From the NCBI RefSeq assembly GCF_042453785.1, contig NC_091666.1, positions 26,060,501 through 26,124,500 of the forward strand: a stretch of 64,000 bases of DNA. The letters run 5' to 3'. Made by a program: the position numbers and the translations under genes. Below, one piece after another: positions 8,958 to 19,295 of this stretch. Positions within the stretch are counted from its first letter, which is position 1; each line of letters begins with the position of its first letter. Source of the DNA: Malus domestica. Taxonomy: Eukaryota; Streptophyta; Magnoliopsida; Rosales; Rosaceae. The notes under the pieces are model-generated. The model was not told the DNA's origin. It was given only the letters and a program-made list of their open reading frames with translations, and made no database searches.

Positions 8958-11443
8958 ATGGATCCAGATGCCTTCTCTGCGAACTTGTTCAAGTGGGACT
9001 TACGTGGGATGGTTGTGCCGACGAACCGGGTTCATCTCGAAGCAGCCGTGCCGCCAGCAGCCACAGCCGCTGGGGCGGCGGCTGGTTATACTTTGCGGCC
9101 GCCAAGAGAGCTTGGACTTGGAGGGCTTGAAGACTTGTTCCAGGCTTATGGGGTCAGATACTACACGGCGGCGAAGATAGCGGAGCTTGGATTTACTGTG
9201 AACACCCTCTTGGACCTGAAGGATGATGAGCTTGATGACATGATGAGCAGCCTCTCCCAGATATTCCGCTGGGAGTTGCTTGTTGGGGAGAGGTATGGTA
9301 TCAAAGCTGCCGTCAGAGCCGAGCGCCGCCGCTTTGAGGAGGAGGACTCTCGGCGGCGCAACCCTGTCTCTGGTGATACCACCACCAATGCCTTAGATGC
9401 TCTCTCCCAAGAAGGTACTATACGCTATATACATGAATATTATTTACCTTTGTGTCTTAGATTAACCGTAGTATATAGGCATATAGGTAGGGTTTGATTA
9501 CACTTTGAAATAACATTATTTTACGTGTAAATTAATAGTGTGACAATATAATATGTTCAAATAGATGATTAAAAAAATTTAGTGAATCAAAGAAGAAAAA
9601 TTTAGGATTTAGTGAATCAAAGAAGAAAAATAGGTCGCAAAACATTTAAACTTTTGGCCTTTGGTATAATAATTTGATGGAAATAACAAATCAAAGATGT
9701 TTATTATTTTGCAACATAGTATGCCAGATCATATGATGTTCGAGATTGCGTGATAAAACTAAAAGCATATGTTTTATATGATTGTAACATAATATGTCAA
9801 TTATCATAGTCTTTGATACTAGAACATAAATTAGTTGTTATATTAGATTGGGATATATGATACGATGTGCATGGGATGTGTAGGGCTGTCGGAGGAGCCA
9901 GTGCAACAAGAGAAGGAGATGGTGGGGACCGGAGTAGGGATGGCGTGGGAGGTTGTGACGGCGGGGCAGAGGCGGAAGAAGCAGCGGAGGATGAAGAAGG
10001 GGCAATATAGGAACTGTAGTGCTGGAGGGGGTCATGATAATGATCATAACGAGGGTGTAGACGACAAGGACGACGACATGGACAACATGAATGGGCAGGG
10101 GAACGGTGGAGGAGGGGGGTTGCTAGGCGAGAGACAGAGGGAGCACCCGTTCATTGTGACGGAGCCTGGGGAGGTGGCACGTGGCAAAAAGAACGGTCTT
10201 GATTACCTCTTCTATCTCTACGAGCTGTGCCGTGATTTCTTGATCCAGGTCCAGAACATTGCCAAGGAGCGCGGTGAAAAATGTCCAACCAAGGTACGGA
10301 GTTTACCCATGATTTCATAAGCGGATTTTTACTGTGGTAAATACAGTAAACTCATCTTGAGTGGTTCTCTGTACACCCACGTTTGATTTCTGGACGTTCA
10401 TCAATAAAGAAAAAGACTCTTATACTCATGTATAAAATTACCACAAAGACTTGGTGATTGTCTAAGAAAAACAGTTATGGGGTTTTTTTTCACTGTATTC
10501 ACCGCATTGATGCACCTTGTTGGTATGCACTGGAAACTTAGGTAGTTGACCCTAAGCGTTATTTACACACTCATTTTTACCTTTCACACATTATTCTCAA
10601 TTCATGGTCGTTGGATCGAATAAATTAAAAAAGATCAATTGACCAAAATTAATAAGAATGTGTCAGAGGTAAATAGATGTGTGTGAAAAGCACTACTAAA
10701 AGCACTTCTTTCCAGTTATGAACAACACATTTTCAATCAATTTAGATTTGGCAAAGTTTCACTTTCGTTTATGTATTTTCGATTACATCGAATTTGATAC
10801 ATGCGGTCTGCAAATTTTGTCAATTTAAGAATATCCGTCAACTTTTGTGAATTTCTTGTACGAAATCTGTTAAATTCATCATCGTACAAGAAATTCACAT
10901 TGTTGATGAATATTCTTTGAATTGGAACTACTTTCTTACATCATGAGTCAAATTTGATGCAATCGAAAATACATGAATGAAAGTAGGTCAGTTTGTAGTC
11001 CAAAAGTAATTTGATTCAACTATTTAGTTCGGCTAATTTAATTTCACACTTTTTTACTACAAACATTATATATGCAGGTGACAAACCAGGTGTTTAGGTA
11101 TGCCAAAAAGTCAGGCGCAAGCTACATCAACAAGCCGAAGATGCGGCACTATGTGCACTGCTACGCCCTGCATTGCCTGGACGTGGAGGCGTCGAATGTG
11201 CTGAGGAGAGCGTTCAAGGAGAGGGGCGAAAATGTCGGGGCATGGCGGCAGGCGTGTTACAAGCCTCTTGTGGTCATTGCAGCAGCCCAAGGCTGGGACA
11301 TCGATGCCATTTTCAATTCTCATCCCCGTCTCTCCATCTGGTACGTTCCCACGAAGCTCCGTCAGCTTTGTCACGCCGAGCGCCACAATGCCACCGCCTC
11401 TAGCTCTGCCTCCGGTGGCGGGGGCGAGCACCTGCCCTATTGA
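8958..11443 (+). CDS. LFY: LEAFY/FLORICAULA floral meristem identity factor
   Basis: Three coding exons: 8958-9414, 9884-10293 and 11078-11443. Splice sites are GT-AG, phases are consistent, and the product is 410 aa. LEAFY is a plant-specific nuclear transcription factor that activates floral homeotic genes and specifies floral meristems. The N-terminal oligomerisation (SAM-like) domain covers roughly residues 45-130 ([45 protein letters not shown]). The variable middle has a basic [12 protein letters not shown] stretch and an acidic Asp-rich run. The C-terminal helix-turn-helix DNA-binding domain starts near [19 protein letters not shown] and contains [18 protein letters not shown] and [12 protein letters not shown]. 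The start at 8958 ([14 protein letters not shown]) matches the family. An upstream in-frame ATG at 8934 would add eight residues and was not chosen. The two introns sit at the usual LEAFY positions. Apple has two paralogues (AFL1/AFL2), and I cannot tell which this is. Confidence 0.96.
9578..9631. repeat. Short tandem duplication in LEAFY intron 1
   Basis: Intron 1 (9415-9883) contains two adjacent copies of a 30-bp segment beginning TTTAGTGAATCAAAGAAGAA, the second slightly truncated. It is AT-rich and non-coding. Confidence 0.75.
10762..10984. mobile_element. Foldback MITE in LEAFY intron 2
   Basis: About 220 bp of intron 2 form a long imperfect palindrome. The left arm carries ATGTATTTTCGATTACATC and GTGAATTTCTTGTACGA. 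The right arm carries TCGTACAAGAAATTCAC and GATGCAATCGAAAATACAT. The transcript could fold into a long hairpin. No coding sequence is present. The exact ends and target duplication are unclear, and weaker similarity may extend about 20-30 bp further out. Confidence 0.7.
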
Positions 11444-11768
11444 TCAATGTTTGTGTTCCACTGTATAACTTACAAAACGCTTCTGCGGAGGGCGAGAGAT
11501 TTTGGGCAAACCAAGGAGGGACTTATACATGTACTAGTAAGGCTAGGGCAGACTGAATGAAGATGTTAGGATCTAACTATGATTTACTAATTAAAAAGCT
11601 TGCTATTTTAACTGTTTACTAATCTGCCATCAAAATTTTGAATAGTGTAATTGGAAGTTTTTAAATCTTACCCTGTCGCACAAATGTGTTGTCAATTTAT
11701 TAATATTATAACACGTGTATTAGTAACTGCACGTGAATTATTACACTAAAATTTCTCATAATCACAAA
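11444..11768. other. LEAFY 3' flank up to the hAT element
   Basis: Contains the presumed LEAFY 3' UTR and 325 bp of AT-rich sequence before the hAT insertion. A segment at about 11710-11768 (AGTAACTGCACGTGAA ... TTACACTAAAATTTCTCATAA) is echoed on the other side of the hAT element at about 18354-18411. An older local repeat therefore preceded the insertion. Confidence 0.45.
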
Positions 11769-11775
11769 CACAGTA

Positions 11776-11930
11776 GAAAATATCGATAATATCGGCGAAA
11801 TATCGCCGATATTATCGTTTTTTTGGGACCCCGATATTTTAGTAACTATCCAACTTGTTTTCGGCAGAATATCGCGATATTATCGATAATATCGATAATA
11901 TCGCGATATTTTCGAAACTATCGCGATATT
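11776..11930. repeat. Left subterminal ATATCG-rich array of the hAT element
   Basis: Many copies of TATCGATAATATCG, ATATCGCGATATT and related palindromes are packed into about 155 bp. A matching but looser array lies at the right end. In hAT elements, such subterminal motifs are the usual transposase binding sites. The many CpG sites make it a likely methylation target. Confidence 0.75.
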
Positions 11931-11959
11931 TGGTATGGACTCATCGGAGAACACGGCCG

Positions 11960-12900
11960 GAGCAAATAATTCGAAACCCTAAATCCCCAAATGCTAGATC
12001 AAAGCAAATGAACTGAATCTACAATACAGGATTCCGAGAAGAACGATTTCAGTACAAAAATCAACATGTTTACAAGCCGAGAAGAACGATTTCAGTACAA
12101 AATTCAAAGCAAATGAACCGATTCCCTAAATCCCCAAATTCGGATTCAAAGCAACTGAACTGAATCCCTAATTCCTAAATCCCTAAAATCTATTTCAGTA
12201 CAAAAATCAAGCAACATGCAGATAAATCGCAATCTGTACAAAAATAGAAACCCTAATTCCTAAATCCCTAAAATCAATTTCAGTACAACAAAGGTGCAAC
12301 ATGCAGAAAAATTGAAATCTGTACAAAAATTTAAAGTAATAGAGGGGAAGAAGAGAAGTAGGAGCCTGGAACATCGTCTTCCTCACGAATCCAAGACGGC
12401 TGGGACAAGTTCGTGCTCCTCAGTGGTGTCGACGGCTTGGACTACGGAGACAGAGGGAGACATGGAGACAGGGAGACACGGAGACACGGACGGTTATGGA
12501 GTGGTGTCGACGGCTGGGTTTAGGGCGGGTGAGATGGGAGGAGCAGAGGGAGACAGGGAGACACGGAGACACGGACGAGGAGGATCGAGATTCGAGAGAT
12601 GATGTCTCTGTGTGTGTGGAAGAACTGGAGAAGGGGGAAGGGAGGGAGAAGACTGAGAACTTCTCGGTGAGAACGAAGGCTCAGACCGACCTCAGAGAGA
12701 GAGGAGAGAAGAGAGAGACTGAGAGGATTCGAGAATATGGTAGTGGAGTGGGAAATGAAAGATCGAGAGAGAGACCTCCGTGTGTGGTGTACGTGTGTGG
12801 TGTGCGTGTGTGGTGTGGTGGGGGGGGGTCTCGAAGTGTGTGTGTGGTGGAGTGTGAGTTCTTCAGTCTTTTTTACTGTCTGAGTGATGGTGTCTAAGAA
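11960..12900. repeat. Repeat-rich leader region of the hAT element
   Basis: From 11970 to about 12330 there are several variant copies of a segment with AACCCTAAATCCC and GATTTCAGTACAAAA. From about 12400 to 12850 there is purine-rich tandem sequence: GGAGACACGGAGACACGGAC repeats, a duplicated GTGGTGTCGACGGCT block, then GAGAGA and TGTGTGG tracts. Open frames here have low-complexity composition and no domain, so I treat it as non-coding. Confidence 0.6.
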
Positions 12901-13136
12901 AAAAAAGCATCCAATGCTCCAAATTATTCAAAACCAAATCATTCCAAACCTATGTCTACCTCTCTGATCCAATGATCCAAAGAACTTTTTGCAATTTCAG
13001 AACATGCACAACAAATACTACTGCTTTAATAATGAAAGCGTGTGACAGTCTTTCACATGCAAAACAGTGTCAATGTCTGTTATATACTTACATTCTTTCA
13101 TCATCAGAGGCATTCACCGAATTTTAACTTACATTC

Positions 13137-13733
13137 TTCTTCCCATACCATTTTCAAAACCATTCCAGATCCTTTCCAAAGCCAAGCAACACAAAGGTTT
13201 CCATATTTAAGGTAAGTTTACAAACTTAAATTTATATTATTGTAATTTATACAAAAACAAATAAATTTGTGTGCACTCGTATGTTAATTTTTTTAAGTAA
13301 TTACTTGCATGTTAATTATGTTAATTTTTGTAAGTAATTAAGTAATGTTAATATTAATTGTTTTAAGTAATTAAGTAATGTTGTATAATTATTCCCTAGG
13401 ATAATTTTAATATGTTTAATGTTATTTATTATTTTATTTTCCTTACCATTTTCAAAGTCATTCCAGATCCATTCCAAAGCTTGAACACAAAGGCTTCAAT
13501 ATTTAAGGTAAGTTTACAAACTTAAATTTATATTATTGTAATTTATACAACAACAAATAAATTTGTGTGGACTCGTATGTGAATCTTTTTAAGTAATTAA
13601 TACTTGCATGTTAATTTTTGTAAGCAATTAAGTAATGTTAATATTAATTGTTTTAAGTAATTAAGTAATGTTGTATAATTATTCCCTAGGATAATTTTAA
13701 TATGTTTAATATTATTTATTATTTTATTTCTCT
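13137..13733. repeat. Direct duplication of about 300 bp in the hAT leader
   Basis: Two tandem copies (about 13137-13436 and 13437-13733) each start near TACCATTTTCAAA, pass through ATTCCAGATCC and TATTTAAGGTAAGTTTAC, and end near ATTCCCTAGGATAATTTTAATATG. A third copy begins at about 13729 but runs into the minisatellite. The AAGGTAAGT in each unit resembles a 5' splice site, so the units may be duplicated non-coding leader exons. Confidence 0.8.
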
Positions 13734-13735
13734 TA

Positions 13736-14590
13736 CCATCTTCATTATCAAATTGGATTATTATTCATTAATATTAGGTTTTTTTATTATCAAATTGGAT
13801 TATTATTCTTTAATATTAGATTTTTTTATTATCAAATTGGATTATTATTCTTTTATATTAGGTTTTTTTATTATCAAATTGGATTATTATTCTTTTATAT
13901 TAGGAATTTTTTTTATCAAATTGGTGGATTATTCATTAAATTTGATTATTATCAAATTGGATTATTATTCATCACCATGTTTTATATTAGGATAATTTTT
14001 TTATCAAATTGGTGGATTATTCATTAAATTGGATTATTATCAAATTGGATTATTATTCATCACCATGTTTTATATTAGGATAATTTTTTTATCAAATTGG
14101 TGGATTATTCATTAAATTGGATTATTATCAAATTGGATTATTATTATCAAATTGGATTATTATTCATCACCATGTTTTAATTTAGGATAATTTTTTTATC
14201 AAATTGGTGGATTATTCATTAAATTGGATTATTATCAAATTGGATTATTATTATCAAATTGGATTATTATTCATCACCATGTTTTAATTTAGGATAATTT
14301 TTTTATCAAATTGGTGGATTATTCATTAAATTGGATTATTATCAAATTGGATTATTATTATCAAATTGGATTATTATTCATCACCATGTTTTAATTTAGG
14401 ATAATTTTTTTATCAAATTGGTGGATTATTCATTAAATTGGATTATTATCAAATTGGATTATTATTATCAAATTGGATTATTATTCATCACCATGTTTTA
14501 TATTAGGATTTTTTTTTATCAAATTGGATTATTATTCATTAAATTGAATTATTATCAAATTGGATTATTATTCATTAATATTAGGTTTTA
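13736..14590. repeat. AT-rich higher-order minisatellite in the hAT element
   Basis: Built from the 19-bp motif ATCAAATTGGATTATTATT and a TTGGTGGATTATTCATT variant. Larger units begin at AGGATAA 13989, 14077, 14184, 14291 and 14398, giving spacings of 88, 107, 107 and 107 bp. The 107-bp unit is the 88-bp unit plus one extra 19-bp motif. It lies just before the transposase start and is non-coding. Confidence 0.85.
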
Positions 14591-14750
14591 TTATTCCATA
14601 TTATTTGTATAATTACTTAACTTTTTACAATCATTTTCTTTACTTTGTATTTAATTCTTCTGTAGAATAACTTTATTATTTAGGTTCTCTTATTTTTATC
14701 AAAAAATAATTGTCTAATTTTAATGAAAAATAAATATAGGTACATTTAAG

Positions 14751-17700
14751 ATGTCAAGTAAACGTGATCCAGCTTGGGAACATGGAGACCCAATAGACGG
14801 AAACAAACATGGCACAATTTGCAAATATTGTGGTCGGGTAATGAAGAGTGGCGGAGTGACACGACTGAAGTATCATCTTAGTGGATTAGATCCATCAAAA
14901 AATGTCCAACGATGCGATAATGTCCCCCCAGAAGTGAAGGCATTCATCAGCACATTATTAAAAAATAAAAAACAGCAGAAGGAAAAGATGACACAAGGAA
15001 TGGAAAATATTCGAGCTGAGCTACGGGGAGAAGTCTATAGCCAAGCGGTTGACAGTGATGATGATGACGATGAGGACGAATGTGATGATGACATGGGACC
15101 TGAAGAACGACGCAGTTTGAAACAAGCATTACGTGCCTCCAAACAGTCAGCATGGGAAAGAGAACACCTTCATAAAATTCCTAATAGGGGACAAGGTTCC
15201 GGGACAAGTGGTGGTGCACAAATGAGACGGGGAGGCAGTCTTAGAAAATCACAACCAACACCACCAATAGCCCCAAGTTTATATAAGTCATCCAACGCAC
15301 GTCAAAAGAGTGTTTGGAGTTATTTCAAGGGAGGTAATGTGAAGGAGGGAATGGGGCGTCTAATTAGCAAGTTCTTTATCTATGAAAATGTCCCTGCTGC
15401 GAAGGCTTCATCACATCATTTCAAAAATATGGTAGTGGGATGTCAACAGGCCGGTGTTGGAGTACAACATCCCACTCCCTATGAGATAAGAAACAAATAT
15501 TTGGATATGGAGTATAAAGACATTGGCGAGTATGTTAACAAGTTGAGGTCAAAGTGGGAAACTAATGGTTGCACAATCATGTGTGACGGATGGACCGGCC
15601 CGACCAGATTATCTATCATCAACTTCATGGTATATTCCAAGGGCAAGACAATTTTTTTGAAGTCTGTTGATGCTTCAGACCATATAAAGAATTACAAATA
15701 TATTTACAAATTATTGAGGGATGTAATCATGGAGGTGGGAGAGCATAATGTTGTCCAAGTCGTGACCGACAACGGTTCTGCATTTGTCAAAGCTGGAAAA
15801 AAGTTAATGAAGCATCATAATGTGTTTTGGACATCATGTGCAGCATATTGTATTGATCTTATGTTTGAGGCAATGGGGAAGAGAGAGAATGTTGCTACTG
15901 TGGTCAAAAGAGCTAGAACGATCACTAATTATATTTACAATCACGGTTGGTTGTTGGCAAAGATGCGTGAATTTTGCAGAGGAGAAATTATTCGTCCAGC
16001 TACCACTCGATTCGCCACCAACTATATTGCATTAAACAGCCTACTCAAGAAGAAAGCAGGGTTGAAGCAACTATTCACCAGTGATGATTGGGCCAACCAC
16101 AATTTTAGCCGCTCAAATACAGGTCGTTTGGTGGAAAGTATAGTGCTTGATCATGCTTTTTGGAGTCAAACAGAACATGTGTGTTAAGTGTTTGAACCTC
16201 TTTACAAAGTTTTACGGATCGTTGACACAGAAGTGTATCCTACTATGGGGGCTGTATATGAGTTGATGCGTGTAGTGAAGGATGAATTGGAAAGAAAACA
16301 TGGTGCAAGGTGGGTCGTAAAAATAATTGAAGACTGATGGTATAAAACATTATACCACGATTTGCATGCAGCAGGTATAAATTATGTCATAATTTGCAAT
16401 TCATTTCTTTAGTTGCATAAGTATTATTTATCTTATTAGAGTATGTGTTTCTTTGAACAGCATATTATTTGAATCCCCGATACCAATACAGACCCGGTGT
16501 TGGAGATGATGGTACCCTTATACGTGCTGTACATAATGTATACTCTAAATTAGACCCTGCATCACCAGCAGTTGGCCAATTTGGAAATGAGGTACACAAT
16601 TACTTAAATTATAATAATTACTTTGTTGGATTAAACTAACACAATTTATTGTATTCAGCTAACATGGTTTAAAGATGCAAGAAGAACATTTGGAGAACCA
16701 ACATCAGTTGCTGCTCGAACAAATATGTCTCCTAGTGAGTATAAACATATTTCACTATAAGTTTATAATAGAATTTGTTGGAGTTATTAGGCTTATCAAC
16801 ATTATTTTTCATTGTAGCTGAATGGTGGATCATGTATGGGACCGATGCACCAACTGTGAGAAAGTTAGCAATAAAAGTATTATCACAAACAGCTTCCTCA
16901 TCAGCTTGTGAAAGAAATTGGAGCACATTTGCACTCATCCATACAAAGCAAAGAAATAAGTTGGCTCATAGTAGCTTGAAAAAATTAGTTTATTGCTACT
17001 ACAACATGAAGCTTCAAATTCGAGATAAGGAAGCAGAAATCGATCATGTCGACCGTGGTGACCCACTAGATGTGTTTGATATTGTTGGTGAAGATGATGA
17101 TACGGAGGGTAACCAACTTTTTCAATGGATTAGACATCTTCATTTAGATGATGATGAAGGCAACCCAGCTCCCAGAGTTGCTGAAGAAGCACGTAATGAA
17201 GGGATAAATGTAGAAAGAGTATTAGAGGAGGAGGTGGGATCTAGCAGCGCTGACTCTTTCGAAGAACTTTTGCACCCAAGGCCAAGCAACACTGGAATTC
17301 CACCTTTTTCCAATCCTACACAACCACAACATCGTGCTGATACTAATGATAGCTCTAGTACAAGATCAGGAGACTCACCTACCACCGGAGGTGGGAATGA
17401 TGAAGGACATAGTGGAGCTGGAGGTAGTGGTGGTGGATATGGAAACTATTATGGACCATCACCTCCCGGATATATGAGCCCATTCACTGGTGAGGCAAAC
17501 TTCACGCATGCAACACAAGATGATGACCATGGCAGTAGGCGGGCAGGACCAGGAATTGGTGCCATAGGGAAGGACTATACTCGCAGAGAAAGAGGCAAAG
17601 GGATTTTGTCAAGTCAAGAAGATGACTCGTTATCTAGAACTTCAGACTCTTTTGGATTGGGAAGTAGTAACTATGGTTATACTCATAACCAACCATTTCC

Positions 17701-17962
17701 CTACCCTTCATATCCCATTCCTGTTGGGATGGAATCGAGCGACTCATGGAATCAATCCCAGCCTCAATCTTTAAATGATTTTTCTTATGGACAACCTCAA
17801 CCAATCTCGGATCCATATGGGTGGCATATTAACAATTACATGCAAAACTATTTTGGGGATTTATCATTTGATAACTACTCTTCACAATACACTCATTCTA
17901 CACATAGAGATGATGAAGATAGTGACAAATTTGAACCTCATAGGAACTCTATGTGGTACTAA
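14751..17962 (+). pseudogene. hAT transposase with two in-frame stops
   Basis: Four exons with GT-AG introns: 14751-16374, 16461-16591, 16659-16734 and 16818-17962, together 992 codons in consistent phase. An N-terminal BED zinc finger has C24, C27 and H42. An acidic linker follows, then the DUF659/RNase-H-like core (IMCDGWTGPTRLSIINFMV; VVQVVTDNGSAFVKAGKKLM). The last exon holds the hAT C-terminal dimerisation domain (ASSSACERNWSTFALIHTKQRNKLAHSSL) and a long Ser/Gly/Gln-rich tail. TAA at 16185 and TGA at 16335 interrupt exon 1. Both are one C-to-T change from a sense codon, with the homologous frame continuing beyond. Function would be excision and integration of the host element, lost here unless stops are read through. 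The 478-aa first part lacks the dimerisation domain. Confidence 0.9.
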
Positions 17963-18230
17963 AGTGTAAAATATTGTACTAATTCATTATATATAAATGA
18001 TTATGGTGTGTTTAGACTTCTTTCATTAATTACTACATATTTTCTACACTCATAATGTTTGTTAGATCGCTATATAATCAACTTGATAATGTTAAATCCA
18101 TCATGCAATGCATTTCCTTCCAATTTTTTGTGATAAACTAATAGATAATTGACTAAATAAACATCCTACAAAGTTTCAATACAAATTTCCAAGTTTTTCT
18201 TACAATTTCCGTGGTTTCCATGTAATTTTT

Positions 18231-18314
18231 ATCGATATCGATATTTTACCGATATTTCCATCGATATTTCCGTGTTTTCGGACTACCGATATTTCCGATA
18301 TCACCGATATTTTC
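18231..18314. repeat. Right subterminal ATATCG array of the hAT element
   Basis: Repeated CGATAT motifs (ATCGATATCGATATT, ACCGATATTTCC, TCACCGATATTTTC) lead into the right terminal repeat. The spacing and sequence mirror the left array at 11776-11930. Confidence 0.75.
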
Positions 18315-18470
18315 TTCCTTGATCACAAATCAAAAATAAAATAATAACTATAAACAGGTGAATTAGTAACTGACGTAAAACGTCACACTAAAAATTTCTT
18401 ATAACCACCAATTAAAAATGAATTAATGACTGTGTGAATCACTTCTTTTTTCTCTAGTGAGGGATAAAAA

Positions 18471-18552
18471 CGTGGACGGCAGGATTCGAACCTGCGCGGG
18501 CAGAGCCCACATGATTTCTAGTCATGCCCGATAACCACTCCGGCACGTCCAC
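18471..18552 (-). tRNA. tRNA-Ser (anticodon AGA)
   Basis: Read on the minus strand, the 82-nt segment folds as a class II tRNA. The acceptor is GTGGACG paired with CGTCCAC, with discriminator G. The anticodon stem-loop is TGA-CTAGAAA-TCA, giving anticodon AGA. There is a long variable arm (GTGGGCTCTGCCCGC) and a T arm containing GGTTCGAATCC. The A-box region TGGTTATCGGGC and B box GGTTCGAATCC would act as the internal polymerase III promoter. No intron is seen. CCA is not encoded, as expected in eukaryotes. Confidence 0.95.
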
Positions 18553-19295
18553 CTTATTTGAAAGTGAAGGACCATTAACCATTATACTAACTTGTTTAGA
18601 ATAATGATAATGGGAGTGAGAAAGAAACATTTACACACGTATAAAGATCATATTAAAGACCTATAAATACAACACTACTTTATAATTACCAAAATCGGCT
18701 ATGAACCGTTGATTGACTTTGAAATCAATAACCCGACTATCAAAACGTATGTGTGAATCTTGAGAGATTCTACCCCGTCATCGGCAACGTACACTTAGTA
18801 GAGGCAGTATTAGGATAGGCTGACCCTTCAAGGGTGAGGTTGGACTACAAAATCCATTCAAGTTTTAGCTGATCTGTCATTGGATTCAATTAATGAAGCT
18901 CATGAAATAGTAGCCCGTCGTTGTGCGGTCCAATTGTAACAGAGGACATTGTTTAATAAAAAACGACACCAAATGTTGGAACCAAAACCGAAACCCGTTG
19001 CTTAAATTCAAAAGCATGTTAAAGCAATTCATTTTAGTGGCGATGAGATTTGTGCCAAACCATGGTTAGCAACTGGAGATCATTTGAGATGGCGGCGCCT
19101 CAGCTACGATCGAAATTCAGAAGAGTCGACTGCGATCACGAAAAGATGAAGATGGCGTTCCACCAAAGTTTATTAGAACTGACATGTATTCAATTAGTTC
19201 CGCTCAAGTCCATAAGCAACATTAATCATTAGCGATAATTGCGCACTTGTTATTTTTTGGGAGGTAACGACATATATAGTAACACACATATATTC
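18553..19295. other. Intergenic region before the ORTHRUS-like fragment
   Basis: No recognisable gene. A short frame beginning near 19050 (MVSNWRSFEMAAPQLRSKF...) has gene-like composition around 19080-19160, but it matches no family I know and has no clear splice sites. It may be a scrap of a disrupted gene. Confidence 0.35.

Larger units (their letters stand above)
11769..18321 (+). mobile_element. Complete hAT DNA transposon
   Basis: A 6,553-bp element is flanked by a perfect 8-bp target duplication ATCACAAA (11761-11768 and 18322-18329). The 17-bp terminal inverted repeats are CACAGTAGAAAATATCG and, reversed from the right end, CAAGGAAGAAAATATCG (14/17 matching). Both ends carry dense ATATCG motifs. 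Inside, in order, are repeat-rich untranslated leader DNA, a duplicated 300-bp block, an AT-rich minisatellite and a BED/hAT-dimerisation transposase gene broken by two stops. It is structurally full length but probably not autonomous. It lies only 325 bp beyond the LEAFY stop. Confidence 0.92.

Noticed and set aside
12294-12897. Open frames in the GA-rich part of the hAT leader
   Set aside because: Low-complexity Glu/Arg/Gly products from tandem GGAGACACGG repeats. No domain.
13736-14612. Tyr/Ile-rich repeated proteins, or a CRISPR-like array
   Set aside because: The repeats are tandem and AT-rich with no unique spacers, in a plant transposon. They are a minisatellite.
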